Shown piece by piece: positions 45,409 through 54,692 of a DNA stretch of 64,000 bases. Made by a program: the position numbers and the translations under genes. The DNA lies in assembly GCA_963776845.1 (NCBI GenBank), contig CAVZOJ010000002.1, forward strand, positions 744,001-808,000, given 5' to 3'. Below the pieces are notes generated by a model that was given only the letters and a program-made list of their open reading frames with translations, had not been told where the DNA came from and did not search any database. This stretch comes from Roseitranquillus sp963776845. GTDB taxonomy: Bacteria > Pseudomonadota > Alphaproteobacteria > Rhodobacterales > Rhodobacteraceae. Within the stretch, counting starts at the first letter, position 1, and every line of letters starts with the position of its first letter.

Positions 45409-46308
45409 TCAATTCCTCTCGGGCTTCTCGTTTACGTTGCGGCCGGTAGGGCCGGCCTCGCGGCGGTAGGCAGTGACGCCGATGCTCTTCAGGTCGAGGC
45501 CCGCTAACTCGTGAATGCGCTCGGAATGGCCGACGAAGATCGTGCCGCCTGGCGCCAGTGCATCTCGGAACCGCGGCCAGAGCTTCTGCTGGGTCTGGTC
45601 GTCGAAATAGATCACCACGTTGCGGCAGAAGATGACGTCGAACTGCCGCTTCATCGGCCACGGAGCCATCAGGTTCAGTTCGCGGAATGTGACGAGGCTG
45701 CGCAGCTTCTCCCGGACCGTGTGACGCCCACTCTCTTCCGGTTCGAAGAATCCCTTCCGATCGCCCTCGGGGACGCCCGCGATCTGCTCAGTGGTGTACG
45801 TGGCGTTGCGTGCCGCATCGAGAATTGCGGGATCGATGTCGGTGGCGAGGATGCGGACGTCTCGCTCGGCGGCCTTCGGATCAAGGCGGAGGATTTCCAT
45901 TGCGATCGAGTAGGGCTCCTGACCGCTGGAGCAACCTGCCGACCAAATCCGCACGCAGCCGCCATGGGCGGCCCGCTTGATCAGGTCCGGCAGGATCTCT
46001 TGCCGAAGAAGCTCGAAGTGGTGAGCCTCGCGGTAGAAGTGAGAGACGTTGGTCGTGAGCACGGAGATCATCTGGCGCAGCTCGTCCCGGCCTGACTCGC
46101 TCTCCACGAGGTCGAGATAGGCCGGGAAGTTCGAAATCCCCAGGGCGCGCAGACGGCGCATCAGTCGAGACTGGACCAGCGCCGTCTTGCTTGGCGCGAT
46201 CATCAGTCCGGCTTTCGCCGACGCCAGCCTCGCGACGCGCTGGAACGATCCGGCGTCGAGCTCGGCCGGCGACATGCGCTGCCCCGTGGGTGCGAGCGCG
46301 GTGGTCAC
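45409..46308 (-). CDS. cheR: Chemotaxis protein methyltransferase CheR
   Basis: CheR methylates glutamates of chemoreceptors with S-adenosylmethionine. The 299-residue protein has the N-terminal CheR helical domain (FQRVARLASAKAGLMIAPSK, LVESESGRDELRQMISVLTT, NVSHFYREAHHFELL) and the SAM-binding core IWSAGCSSGQEPYSIAME, ATDIDPAILDAAR and VIFCRNVVIYFDDQTQQK. Its start overlaps the cheW stop by four bases. No cheB demethylase or receptor gene is in the window, so its substrates must lie elsewhere. Confidence 0.94.
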   Translation of the reverse strand: MTTALAPTGQRMSPAELDAGSFQRVARLASAKAGLMIAPSKTALVQSRLMRRLRALGISNFPAYLDLVESESGRDELRQMISVLTTNVSHFYREAHHFELLRQEILPDLIKRAAHGGCVRIWSAGCSSGQEPYSIAMEILRLDPKAAERDVRILATDIDPAILDAARNATYTTEQIAGVPEGDRKGFFEPEESGRHTVREKLRSLVTFRELNLMAPWPMKRQFDVIFCRNVVIYFDDQTQQKLWPRFRDALAPGGTIFVGHSERIHELAGLDLKSIGVTAYRREAGPTGRNVNEKPERN

Positions 46309-46781
46309 GCGGCGGCGTCCAGAGCAGGCATGACTGACCCCAGATCGAGGACGCGGATCATCCGGCCTTCGACGATGGTCAACGCGTTGATGAATGTTTG
46401 CGCGTGGTCGGCGGCGAGGTCTGGCGGCGGTGCCAGCTCCTCCTGCGGGATCGACAGGATGTCCGACACCGCGTCGACCAGAAGGCCCACGATCCGGCCG
46501 CCGACGTTGACGACGATAATCACGTTGCGGTCGGTCAGCTCGCCCGACGGCAGGCCCAGCCTCTGTGCCAGGTCAATGACCGGCAGAACGGTTCCACGCA
46601 GGTTGATGACGCCGCGCACATAGGCGGGCGAGTGCGGCAGCGACGTCGCGCGGGTCCAGCCGCGGATCTCGCGGACCGACATGATGTCGACGCTGTACTC
46701 CTGATCGCCGACGCGGAACGAGAGCAGTTCCACCTCGGTCCCATCGCTGCGCTTTTCGGTTTCGTTGGTCATGGACGTCAT
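46305..46781 (-). CDS. cheW: Chemotaxis coupling protein CheW
   Basis: CheW connects receptors to CheA. The 158-residue protein carries the CheW fold: ELLSFRVGDQEYSVDIMSVR, EIRGWTRATSLPHSPAYVRG, VINLRGTVLPVIDLAQRLGL and GRIVGLLVDAVSDIL. The ATG at 46781 is used; a second ATG (46772) is possible. It overlaps cheA by four bases upstream and cheR downstream. Confidence 0.95.
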   Translation of the reverse strand: MTSMTNETEKRSDGTEVELLSFRVGDQEYSVDIMSVREIRGWTRATSLPHSPAYVRGVINLRGTVLPVIDLAQRLGLPSGELTDRNVIIVVNVGGRIVGLLVDAVSDILSIPQEELAPPPDLAADHAQTFINALTIVEGRMIRVLDLGSVMPALDAAA

Positions 46782-48979
46782 CCTGCGAGAGCGGTCGGTT
46801 GGTAGGAGCGGCGACTGCGCCCGGAGGCGTTCGCCACGAGGTCGGCGGCGTCCAGGATCAGCGCGATCTGCCCGTCACCCAGGATCGTCGCCGCAGCCAC
46901 GCCGCGCACGTGGCCGTAGCTGTCGTGAAGGCCCTTGATGACGACCTGCCGCTGATCCTCGATCGCGTCGACGATCAGCGCGATACGCGTGCCATCCTCC
47001 TGCGTGATGAGCAGAGCGATCGTGCCCGCATAGCTGTCCAGCGGCTCCCGGTAGCCAAGTTCGATCCCGAGATCGAGCAGCGGCACGAAGGCGTCGCGGA
47101 TCTTCACGACCTGGGTCTCGGGGCCGAGCGAGCGGATGTCGTCGTCGGTCAGCGTCAGCGTCTCCTGTATCGCGGTCAGCGGGACGACGAGCGTCTCCTG
47201 CTCAACCTTGATCACCATGCCGTCGAGGACGGCGAGCGTCAGCGGCAGCGAGATCGAGAACGACGTGCCATGTCCCGGACTCGACGTCGTCGTGATGCGC
47301 CCGCCGAGCGACGTGATCGCCGTCTTGACGACATCCATGCCGACGCCGCGGCCCGACAGGTTCGAGACTTCCGACGCCGTGGAGAAACCCGGCATGAACA
47401 GGATGTTGTCGATCTCGGCGTCGGTCAGCTGCGCGTCCGCCGGGACGAGGTTCTTTTCGATGGCCTTCGCCAGCACGCGCTCGCGGTTTATTCCGGCGCC
47501 GTCGTCGCCGATCTCGATGACGACGCGGCCGGAGCGGTGGCCAGCCGTCAGCGTGACCACGCCCTGCTCGGGCTTGCCTGCGGCAAGACGCTCCGCCGTC
47601 TTCTCCAGCCCATGATCCACAGCATTGCGGATCATATGCGTGAGGGGCTCCGCCAGGAGCTCGATGACGGTCTTGTCGATCTCGGTGGCGTCGCCGTCCG
47701 TCTTTAGACGCACGTCCTTGCCGACGGCTGCAGCTGATTTACGGACGATCCGGCCCATGCGCTGGAACAGCGATTTAACGGGCTGCGCCCGGATCATCAT
47801 CACGCTTTCCTGAATGTCGCGGGTGAGTTGCAGGAATTCGTCCAGACCCGTCGTCACCGGAGAATTCGACGGCACGCCGGCCTCGGCCACGGACTGCGCC
47901 AGCATCGCCTGATTGATGACGAGTTCGCCAACGAGGTTGACCAGTCGATCGATCCGGTCGAGGTCGACCCGAACCGTCGCCTTGGGAGCTGACACCGCCT
48001 TTTTCTCGGACGCGTCGTCTTTGGCCGACTGCGCCCTTGAAGGCATCGCGATCACTTCCGTCGCATCCAGCGCCGCCGCATCTGAGGGAGCGGCTGTTTC
48101 AAACGTGTCGGTGGGTGTCCCCCGGTGACCTTCCGGCTGTTCGCCCGCTGCACCATCCGTCACAGCGGGCAGAGGTGGCAGGACAGCAGTGGTCGGAGAG
48201 CCGACCTCTTCGACGATCTCGAGATCGCAAACATCCTCCACGAATTCAAAGATGTCGCGGATGGCGGGTTCCGCCTCCTCGGTGACGAGGTGGGCGTTCC
48301 AAGACAGGTAGGCGCATATCGGCTCGAGTGCGTCGAGGGTCGGTATGCCGTCCAGGTTTGGACGAAGCGAGAGCTCTCCGATGTCGCGCAGGGCGCGGAA
48401 GAGGTAGAGCGGCTCGTTGCCAGATGCAAAGAGCTCATCCTTGGGTGCAAAGCGGATGTTCCAGCCAAGCGTCACGCTCGGCGCAGCGCCGAAGTCACCT
48501 AGGTCTGGCAGCGACCCGCAATCATCGTCGAGATCCGGAAGATCCATCGACAGCGCCATCGGCTGGAAGTCGGAAAGGTCGTCTTCCTCGGCCTGCTCGC
48601 CCGAGAGTTCGGTCAGCGCGGAAAGCACGCCGGCGTAGCGATCCGGGTCAAGCGCCTCCTCGTCACGCGCGGCGCGAACATGGTCGGCGAGGACATCGCC
48701 GCACTGAAAGAACAGCTTCAACACGTCGTCGTCGACCGGGATCGAACCCGAACGAACGCCGTCGAGCGCAGTCTCGAAGATGTGCGCGAAGGCAACGAGG
48801 TCGTCGAGGCCGAACGCGCCTGCGCCACCCTTGATCGAGTGGACAGCGCGGAACACGACGTTGATCGTCTCGGCGTCGTCTTCTTCCTCCAGGCGCTGCA
48901 GGCCATCCTGCATGGCCTCGAGCAACTCCTCGCATTCAAGGAAGAACGACGCGCGGATTTCCTGCATCGGGTCGGACAT
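46778..48979 (-). CDS. cheA: Chemotaxis histidine kinase CheA
   Basis: CheA autophosphorylates in response to receptors and passes phosphate to CheY. The 733-residue protein begins MSDPMQEIRASFFLECEELL. Its phosphotransfer domain has His47 in VVFRAVHSIKGGAGAFG. A long linker with a region near residues 170-260 resembling a response-regulator docking domain follows, then the dimerisation segment (RVDLDRIDRLVNLVGELVIN), ATPase boxes (LTHMIRNAVDHGLEKTAERL, EIGDDGAGINRERV, SNLSGRGVGMDVVKTAITSL, GHGTSFSISLPLTLAVLDGM) and the C-terminal CheW-like domain. I prefer the ATG at 48979 to 49000, since the family starts with SDP. Confidence 0.95.
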   Translation of the reverse strand: MSDPMQEIRASFFLECEELLEAMQDGLQRLEEEDDAETINVVFRAVHSIKGGAGAFGLDDLVAFAHIFETALDGVRSGSIPVDDDVLKLFFQCGDVLADHVRAARDEEALDPDRYAGVLSALTELSGEQAEEDDLSDFQPMALSMDLPDLDDDCGSLPDLGDFGAAPSVTLGWNIRFAPKDELFASGNEPLYLFRALRDIGELSLRPNLDGIPTLDALEPICAYLSWNAHLVTEEAEPAIRDIFEFVEDVCDLEIVEEVGSPTTAVLPPLPAVTDGAAGEQPEGHRGTPTDTFETAAPSDAAALDATEVIAMPSRAQSAKDDASEKKAVSAPKATVRVDLDRIDRLVNLVGELVINQAMLAQSVAEAGVPSNSPVTTGLDEFLQLTRDIQESVMMIRAQPVKSLFQRMGRIVRKSAAAVGKDVRLKTDGDATEIDKTVIELLAEPLTHMIRNAVDHGLEKTAERLAAGKPEQGVVTLTAGHRSGRVVIEIGDDGAGINRERVLAKAIEKNLVPADAQLTDAEIDNILFMPGFSTASEVSNLSGRGVGMDVVKTAITSLGGRITTTSSPGHGTSFSISLPLTLAVLDGMVIKVEQETLVVPLTAIQETLTLTDDDIRSLGPETQVVKIRDAFVPLLDLGIELGYREPLDSYAGTIALLITQEDGTRIALIVDAIEDQRQVVIKGLHDSYGHVRGVAAATILGDGQIALILDAADLVANASGRSRRSYQPTALAG

Positions 48980-48989
48980 CGCGCGCTCC

Positions 48990-49355
48990 TCAGGCCGCAA
49001 CCATGTCGATCGCGCGCACCAGCTTGGCGGGATCGAACGGCTTCACTATCCACCCGGTGGCGCCAGCATTTCGCGCGCGGCGCTTGAGGTCGTCGCCACT
49101 CTCGGTGGTGAGCACCAGTATCGGGACGCCGCGATACCGCTCGCTGTTGCGAACCGCATCGATAAAGCCGAAGCCATCCATCCTCGGCATGTTGATGTCG
49201 GTAATGATGACGTCGGGCGTCAGGTCCTCCAGAACCTCCAGCCCATGGACGCCATCCTCGGCGAAATGCGCGTCGATGCCCGCTTGGGTAAGCGCAAGGC
49301 GCAGCATGTCGCGCATCGTGCGGCTGTCATCTACCGCGAGAACCGTACGGTTCAT
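48990..49355 (-). CDS. CheY-type response regulator (receiver only)
   Basis: A 121-residue receiver with Asp9-Asp10 (VLAVDDSRTMRDML), phospho-acceptor Asp53 (VIITDINMPRMDGFG), Thr83 (LVLTTESGDDLK) and Lys105 (GWIVKPFDPAKL). It is closer in sequence to flagellar CheY than the second receiver in this operon. It lies directly upstream of cheA and overlaps the STAS-type gene by four bases. Confidence 0.92.
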   Translation of the reverse strand: MNRTVLAVDDSRTMRDMLRLALTQAGIDAHFAEDGVHGLEVLEDLTPDVIITDINMPRMDGFGFIDAVRNSERYRGVPILVLTTESGDDLKRRARNAGATGWIVKPFDPAKLVRAIDMVAA

Positions 49356-49666
49356 TGCGAGGCTCCTTCGACGAGTTTTTCGGGGTGAAGACCCAGCAGA
49401 CTTAGCTGATCGATGCAGATGTCGGGAACGTTGGCGAGCGACAGCTTATGGCCGTCGTTCGCCCACGTGCGCGCGGCCGAGATGATGGCTTGCACGGCCA
49501 ATGTTCCGAAATGCGTCGTGTCGCTTGCGTCGAGACCCAGGTCGGCGCCGCGGCGTTCCCGCAGTGCCCGAACGAGATCAATCGTCGCGTTCTGGTCGAG
49601 CTTCGCTGCCAGTCTGAGATGCTTCGTCTTCGGCGTCTTCGCCGCCGGAACCTTGCTCGCTGGCAT
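49352..49666 (-). CDS. STAS domain protein in the chemotaxis operon
   Basis: A 104-residue protein with a basic N-terminal tail (PASKVPAAKTPKTKHLRLAA) and a STAS-like fold: LVRALRERRGADLGLDASDT, then THFGTLAVQAIISAARTWAN and VPDICIDQLSLLGL. In anti-sigma antagonists the DSSG serine is phosphorylated; here the equivalent position reads DTTHFGT, so a threonine would have to serve, or the domain is purely a scaffold. It is the first gene of the operon and overlaps the downstream cheY-type gene. Confidence 0.82.
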   Translation of the reverse strand: MPASKVPAAKTPKTKHLRLAAKLDQNATIDLVRALRERRGADLGLDASDTTHFGTLAVQAIISAARTWANDGHKLSLANVPDICIDQLSLLGLHPEKLVEGASQ

Positions 49667-49729
49667 GCCGTACCCCCAACCGCGTCCGTGGATGCAGGGA
49701 CCGATAAGGGACGGAGCGTTAAGGCTGAG

Positions 49730-50716
49730 TTACGTCGATCCTGTCTCGCCGTTCGGATCGAGCTGCGTGAGGTGCGCTGCGCATCCGGTCAATGCGGAAT
49801 AGTCGTCGTTCACGACCGATACCGGGAACTGCCGCATGAACTCGGAGAAACGGCCCTTCGCGCAGAACGCCTCCTCGAAGCCCATCGCTTCCAGCCATGG
49901 GCCAAATCGGCGCGCAACACCGCCGGTAAGGTGAATGCCGCCGAACGGAAGGTACATCAGCGCGAGGTTACCTGCGACAGTGCCGAGCACGCTGACGAAC
50001 TGCTTCATCGCCGCGTCCGCGCGCGGGTCGGTTCCGTCCTGCGCGGACGAAAGGATCTCCGCCGCGGCCGCACTCCTCGAATCGCCGGCCTCTTCGCCGA
50101 GCCAGCCGTAGATCCGCTCGATGCCGCGACCCGACAGGACTTCCTCGATCGATGGAAAGCCGTGGGTCCGCGCGACGTAGTTGGCCAGGCGGAATTCGGC
50201 GTCGCCGCCGACCGGCAGGCTCGAGTGACCGGCTTCTGACGCGGGAACATATCGGCCGTCGGATGTGTCGAAGACCGGCGCCGCGTTGAAGCCCGTGCCG
50301 ATCCCGATCACCAGCTTGGCCGCCTGTCGCCCGGCACGTTCGCCCTCGCGGATGACTGTCTCGTTGGCAGGGTCGATGTGGCCGATCGCATGACCCTGGG
50401 CCTGGAGATCGTTCAGAACGGCGATGGTGGTTGCGCCGGTCGCTGCACCGACGATGTCCCGGTCGACCATCCAGTCGAGATTGGTGAGGTGCCCGGCTGA
50501 CTCTCGTACCGGCCCCGCAATTGCGACGCACGCTCCGTGGAGCGGCGCAGATAGGGGGAACTCGGCAAGATAGGTCCTGAGAACGGCGCCAATGTCGACG
50601 AACTCGGCGTTCCGATATCGCCGTATCGTCTCAGTTTCGACATACCGCCCTTCGGCGAGGGCCACCCGCGTGTTCGTGCCTCCGAGGTCGGCCACGAGAT
50701 GCAGACGGGGGCTCAC
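49730..50716 (-). CDS. glk: Glucokinase
   Basis: Glk phosphorylates glucose with ATP. The 328-residue product begins SPRLHLVADLGGTNTRVALA (phosphate-1 motif) and has GACVAIAGPVRESAGHLTNLDW, VLNDLQAQGHAIG, VIGIGTGFNAAPVF, the SEAGHSSLPVGG glucose-binding segment and GGIHLTGGVARRFGPWLE. The GTG at 50716 gives the conserved opening; upstream ATG readings extend into non-family sequence. It is divergent from the alpha-glucoside operon, and it would trap the glucose which that operon releases. Confidence 0.93.
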   Translation of the reverse strand: MSPRLHLVADLGGTNTRVALAEGRYVETETIRRYRNAEFVDIGAVLRTYLAEFPLSAPLHGACVAIAGPVRESAGHLTNLDWMVDRDIVGAATGATTIAVLNDLQAQGHAIGHIDPANETVIREGERAGRQAAKLVIGIGTGFNAAPVFDTSDGRYVPASEAGHSSLPVGGDAEFRLANYVARTHGFPSIEEVLSGRGIERIYGWLGEEAGDSRSAAAAEILSSAQDGTDPRADAAMKQFVSVLGTVAGNLALMYLPFGGIHLTGGVARRFGPWLEAMGFEEAFCAKGRFSEFMRQFPVSVVNDDYSALTGCAAHLTQLDPNGETGST

Positions 50717-51073
50717 GGCAGGACTCCTTCGACTATAGGCACGAGATCGACCGGCAGATTGCTCAGCAGACACAGGCCACGGAGTCGGGCAGTCCCATCA
50801 TGCGCCGATGGTGTGCAGAGCCCCGCATGCTCGAGATCGTGCAGCCCGCAATTCATGCATTCTCGCGATTCAATGCCCTCGCCGGATTTGAGGCTAGACG
50901 CCCACAGGAGGGCGGTCAAAGGCCGAATTCGCGCGCCGCTCCCGTCCAGTCGGGACCGCGTTGACAGACGTGAAGCGTTCGCAGAGGGTCCTACGTATCG
51001 ATCAAGCTGGCCAGATCAGGGCCGGCAGTAACCGAGTGCGCGAACCGACGCGCACGGCAACGGGAGGATAGTC
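50717..51073. promoter_or_regulatory. Divergent regulatory region between glk and the alpha-glucoside operon
   Basis: These 357 bases contain no convincing gene. A -35-like TTGACA sits at 50961-50966, and immediately downstream an imperfect inverted sequence TGAAGCGTTCGCA at 50971-50983 resembles a degenerate LacI-family operator (TGAAnCGnTTnCA type). The -10 element is not obvious. Alpha-glucoside operons are usually controlled by a LacI-type repressor, AglR; its gene is not in this window. Confidence 0.3.
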
Positions 51074-52426
51074 ATGCGACGTGTGCTGTATTCCAGCGCA
51101 GCCATTCTAGCCGTTTCGATTTCCGCGGCGCAGGCGCAGGACCTGATATTTCCGGTCGGAGAGGATGATGCGTTCGATTGGGCGAGCTTCGAGGAATTCG
51201 CGTCGAACTACGACCTGAGCGGGCAGACGATCGAGATCTCGGGCCCGTGGACGGGCCAGGACAATGACCTCTTCACGAGCGTTACGGCCTACTTCGAGGA
51301 GGCCACCGGCGCGAACGTGAACTACTCTGGCTCGGACAGCTTCGAGCAGGACATCGTCATCTCGACAGAGGCCGGATCGGCGCCGAACATCGCGGTCTTT
51401 CCGCAGCCGGGCCTCGCCTCGGACCTCGCGAGCCGCGGGCAACTCGCCGCCCTTGATGCGGAGACGGCGAACTGGATCCGCGAGAACTATGCGGCCGGCG
51501 ACAGCTGGGTCGACCTCGCCACGTATGAAGGGCCGGACGGGGAAGAGAGCCTCTTCGTCTTTCCCTACAAGATCGACGTCAAGTCCGTCGTCTGGTACGT
51601 CCCTGAGGCCTTCGACGAGGCTGGCTACGAGGTTCCCGAGACGTTCGAGGAACTTAAGGAACTGACCGAGCAGATCGTGTCGGACGGCGAGACACCCTGG
51701 TGCATCGGCCTGGGTTCGGGCGCCGCGACGGGATGGCCAGCGACCGACTGGGTCGAGGACATGATGCTCCGTACCGCCTCGCCCGAAACCTACGACCAGT
51801 GGGTGACGAACGAGATCCCGTTCGACGATCCCGCGGTCGTCAACGCGATCGAGGAATATGGCTACTTCCTTGAGGACGGTCGCGTCTCCGGCGGCCGCAA
51901 TGCCGCGGCGACGATCGACTTCCGCGACAGTCCGTCGGGACTCTTCGAGTTCCCGCCGGAGTGCTACATGCTCAAGCAGGCCACGTTCATCCCGACCTTC
52001 TTCCCGGAAGGGACCGAAGTCGGAACGGACGTCGACTTCTTCTATCTGCCTGCCTACGAGAGCGAGGACCTCGGACGTCCGGTGCTGGGAGCGGGCACGA
52101 TGTTCGGCATCACCAACGACAGCGACGCCGCACGCGCGTTCATCGAGTTCCTCAAGACGCCGATCGCGCATGAGATCTGGATGGCGCAGTCGGGCTTCCT
52201 GACGCCCTACACCGAGGCGAATACCGAGGTGTTTCCAAGCGATGTGCAGCGCAATCTCAACGAGATCCTGACCGAGGCCACGACGTTTCGCTTCGATGCG
52301 TCCGACCTGATGCCAGGCGAGATCGGGGCGAATGCCTTCTGGTCAGGCATGGTCGACTTCACGACCGGCGAACCGGCCGACGAAGTCGCGACAAGCATCC
52401 AGCAGCGCTGGGATAGCATCCAGTGA
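51074..52426 (+). CDS. aglE: Alpha-glucoside ABC transporter substrate-binding protein AglE
   Basis: AglE captures alpha-glucosides such as sucrose, maltose or trehalose in the periplasm. The 450-residue protein has a signal peptide (MRRVLYSSAAILAVSISAAQAQ) and a family 1 binding-protein fold (GQTIEISGPWTGQDNDLFTS, AGSAPNIAVFPQPGLASDLA, LFVFPYKIDVKSVVWYVPEA, WCIGLGSGAATGWPATDWVE). It is the first gene of a five-gene operon with permeases AglF and AglG, glucosidase AglA and ATPase AglK, which supports the name. Confidence 0.92.
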   Translation: MRRVLYSSAAILAVSISAAQAQDLIFPVGEDDAFDWASFEEFASNYDLSGQTIEISGPWTGQDNDLFTSVTAYFEEATGANVNYSGSDSFEQDIVISTEAGSAPNIAVFPQPGLASDLASRGQLAALDAETANWIRENYAAGDSWVDLATYEGPDGEESLFVFPYKIDVKSVVWYVPEAFDEAGYEVPETFEELKELTEQIVSDGETPWCIGLGSGAATGWPATDWVEDMMLRTASPETYDQWVTNEIPFDDPAVVNAIEEYGYFLEDGRVSGGRNAAATIDFRDSPSGLFEFPPECYMLKQATFIPTFFPEGTEVGTDVDFFYLPAYESEDLGRPVLGAGTMFGITNDSDAARAFIEFLKTPIAHEIWMAQSGFLTPYTEANTEVFPSDVQRNLNEILTEATTFRFDASDLMPGEIGANAFWSGMVDFTTGEPADEVATSIQQRWDSIQ

Positions 52427-52529
52427 GGCTCACGGGCTCGGCCCCGCGGGCGAGCCCTTCAAGACCCGAAGCGGTTCCTTCAGCGCGAGCGGAAGGGACC
52501 GGCACACAACAGCAAAGGGAGGATGCGCG

Positions 52530-53507
52530 ATGAGCCCGATCGTACAGGGGATCATCACGATCATTATCGGTGTCGGCGGCTGCATCGGGTACTTCTACTT
52601 CTCTAACCTGCTGGTCGATAAGGTCATCTTCCCGGCACGGGGACCGAACATCTCGCGCAACATCAATCGTGCGACAATGATCCGGCCTTGGCTGTTCCTT
52701 TTCCCGGCGATCTTCGCTCTCGGCCTCTACCTGGCCTACCCGGTAGTTGGATCGTTCTGGAGGTCGCTCTTCAACCGTTCGGGCGACGAATTCATCGGCT
52801 TGGGCAACTATGCGACGCTCTTCGGGTCGGAAGCGTTTCGCGTCGCATTCTTCAACAACATCCTCTGGGCGATCTTCGTGCCGGCGGCGTCGACCTTCCT
52901 GGGCTTGATCATTGCGCAGCTCACCGACCGGCTGTCGTGGGGGAACATAGCGAAGTCCCTGATCTTCATGCCGATGGCGATCAGCTTCGTCGGTGCCTCC
53001 CTGATCTGGAAGTTTGTCTACGCCAATGACCCCGACATCGGCATGATCAACGCCTTCCGCGACTTTTTGGGCATGGCGCCGGTAGATCCGCTGCAGATCC
53101 CCTTCTGGAACAATTTCTTCCTGATGGTGATCCTGGTATGGATCCAGACCGGTTTCGCGATGGTCATCCTTTCGGCGGCGCTCCGCGGCATCCCTGAGGA
53201 GACCGTGGAGGCCGCCATCGTCGACGGCGCCAACCCGTTCCAGATCTTCTTCCAGATCAAGGTGCCGCAAATCATGGGCACGATCGTCGTCGTCTGGACC
53301 ACGATCACGATCCTGGTCCTCAAGGTCTTCGACATCGTCTACGCCATGACCGGCGGCAACTTCGATACGGAGATCCTGCCGAGCTACATGATGCAGTTCA
53401 TGTTCCGCGACGATGGGCGCGCGACAGCGGTCGCCTTCATCATCATGGTCATCGTTTCTCCGGTGATGATCTGGAACATCGTGCAATCGCGCAAAGAATT
53501 GCGCTGA
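52530..53507 (+). CDS. aglF: Alpha-glucoside ABC transporter permease AglF
   Basis: A MalF-type inner-membrane permease of 325 residues. It has an N-terminal helix (GIITIIIGVGGCIGYFYF), a second near residue 55 (WLFLFPAIFALGLYLAYPVV) and the binding-protein-dependent transport domain, ending in the EAA-like loop EETVEAAIVDGANPFQIFFQ that contacts AglK. AAAGGGAGG lies just before the ATG at 52530, so the long upstream extension is rejected. aglG follows 12 bases later. Confidence 0.92.
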   Translation: MSPIVQGIITIIIGVGGCIGYFYFSNLLVDKVIFPARGPNISRNINRATMIRPWLFLFPAIFALGLYLAYPVVGSFWRSLFNRSGDEFIGLGNYATLFGSEAFRVAFFNNILWAIFVPAASTFLGLIIAQLTDRLSWGNIAKSLIFMPMAISFVGASLIWKFVYANDPDIGMINAFRDFLGMAPVDPLQIPFWNNFFLMVILVWIQTGFAMVILSAALRGIPEETVEAAIVDGANPFQIFFQIKVPQIMGTIVVVWTTITILVLKVFDIVYAMTGGNFDTEILPSYMMQFMFRDDGRATAVAFIIMVIVSPVMIWNIVQSRKELR

Positions 53508-53519
53508 GGGAGCCGTAGC

Positions 53520-54677
53520 ATGGACAACATCGCAGGCACCAAGTCGAGCCTCACCTGGGCGGTCAACCTTACGGTGATCATCCTCGTACTTCTCTGGCTC
53601 GTCCCCACGATCGGCCTTTTCGTCTCGTCCTTCCGCGATCGAGATCAGATCTCCGAATCGGGCTGGTGGATGGCTCCTTTCCCGGTGGAGCAGGCGTTTC
53701 GCGGCCGCGCCGCGACCGAAGGCGCGACGCAGGAGGGCGACGTCTACGTCCTCACCGGCAACATTTTCGAGGACGAGGAAGTCGTCGCGCAAATGGGCGA
53801 GGGGTCCGGCGGAAACATCGCCGCATTCAGCGACAGCGGCCGGGCTCCCGGCGCCTATCCCGCAGGGGAGGTCGCCGAACTCGGGGATGGCCAGACACTG
53901 GTCGTGGAGGCCAACGGCGACTACCGCTTTACGCTGGCCGAGGACCCCGGCGATCGCGGTCCACGCATCTACTTCATCGCCGAGACGCCGCCGGACTTTT
54001 CGCTGAACAACTATCGGACCGTCCTCACGGCCGACAACATGGACCAGGCGTTCATCAACACGCTGACCGTGACGATACCCGCGACTGTCATCCCGATCCT
54101 GATCGCCGCATTTGCGGCCTACGCGCTCGCTTGGATGGACTTCCCGGGTCGAGGGGTCCTGATCGCAGCGGTCGTCGCGCTTCTTGTGGTGCCGTTGCAG
54201 CTTGCGCTGGTACCGATGCTCCAGCTCCACAACCGTATCGGGATCGGTCAGAGCTTCCTCGGCATCTGGCTTGCGCACACGGCGTTCGGGATGCCGCTCG
54301 CGGTGTACCTTCTCAGGAACTACATGGTCGGACTGCCGCGCGACATCATCGAGAGCGCCAAGGTCGACGGCGCCACCGACTTCGAGGTGTTCACGAAGAT
54401 CGTCTTGCCGCTCAGCTTTCCGGCGCTCGCCGCGTTCGCCATCTTCCAGTTCCTGTGGACCTGGAACGATCTGCTCGTAGCGAAAGTGTTCCTGCCCTCG
54501 GCCGACGAGGCGAAGGTGATGACGGTGAAGATCGCGGACGATCTGCTCGGATCCCGCGGAGGTGACTGGGGCATCCTGGCTACCGCGGCCTTCGTTTCCA
54601 TCGCGGTGCCGCTCCTGGTATTCTTCACGATGCAGCGCTACTTGGTGCGAGGTCTTCTCGCCGGCTCTGTGAAGTGA
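53520..54677 (+). CDS. aglG: Alpha-glucoside ABC transporter permease AglG
   Basis: A MalG-type permease of 385 residues, longer than typical MalG (about 280-300). After the first helix (LTVIILVLLWLVPTIGLFVS) a segment of about 100 residues is inserted (WWMAPFPVEQAFRGRAATEG to GPRIYFIAETPPDFSLNNYR), presumably periplasmic. The rest is standard (NTLTVTIPATVIPILIAAF) with the EAA loop DIIESAKVDGATDFEVFTKI. The insertion is reported for AglG proteins of this operon type; a glycan-binding or AglE-docking role is only a guess. GGGAGCC precedes the ATG. Confidence 0.92.
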   Translation: MDNIAGTKSSLTWAVNLTVIILVLLWLVPTIGLFVSSFRDRDQISESGWWMAPFPVEQAFRGRAATEGATQEGDVYVLTGNIFEDEEVVAQMGEGSGGNIAAFSDSGRAPGAYPAGEVAELGDGQTLVVEANGDYRFTLAEDPGDRGPRIYFIAETPPDFSLNNYRTVLTADNMDQAFINTLTVTIPATVIPILIAAFAAYALAWMDFPGRGVLIAAVVALLVVPLQLALVPMLQLHNRIGIGQSFLGIWLAHTAFGMPLAVYLLRNYMVGLPRDIIESAKVDGATDFEVFTKIVLPLSFPALAAFAIFQFLWTWNDLLVAKVFLPSADEAKVMTVKIADDLLGSRGGDWGILATAAFVSIAVPLLVFFTMQRYLVRGLLAGSVK

Positions 54678-54692
54678 TGACGGCGGGCCGAG

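Noticed and set aside
53666..54565. A 299-codon alternative frame inside aglG
   Set aside because: It is an arginine-rich shadow of the aglG frame with no hydrophobic segments.
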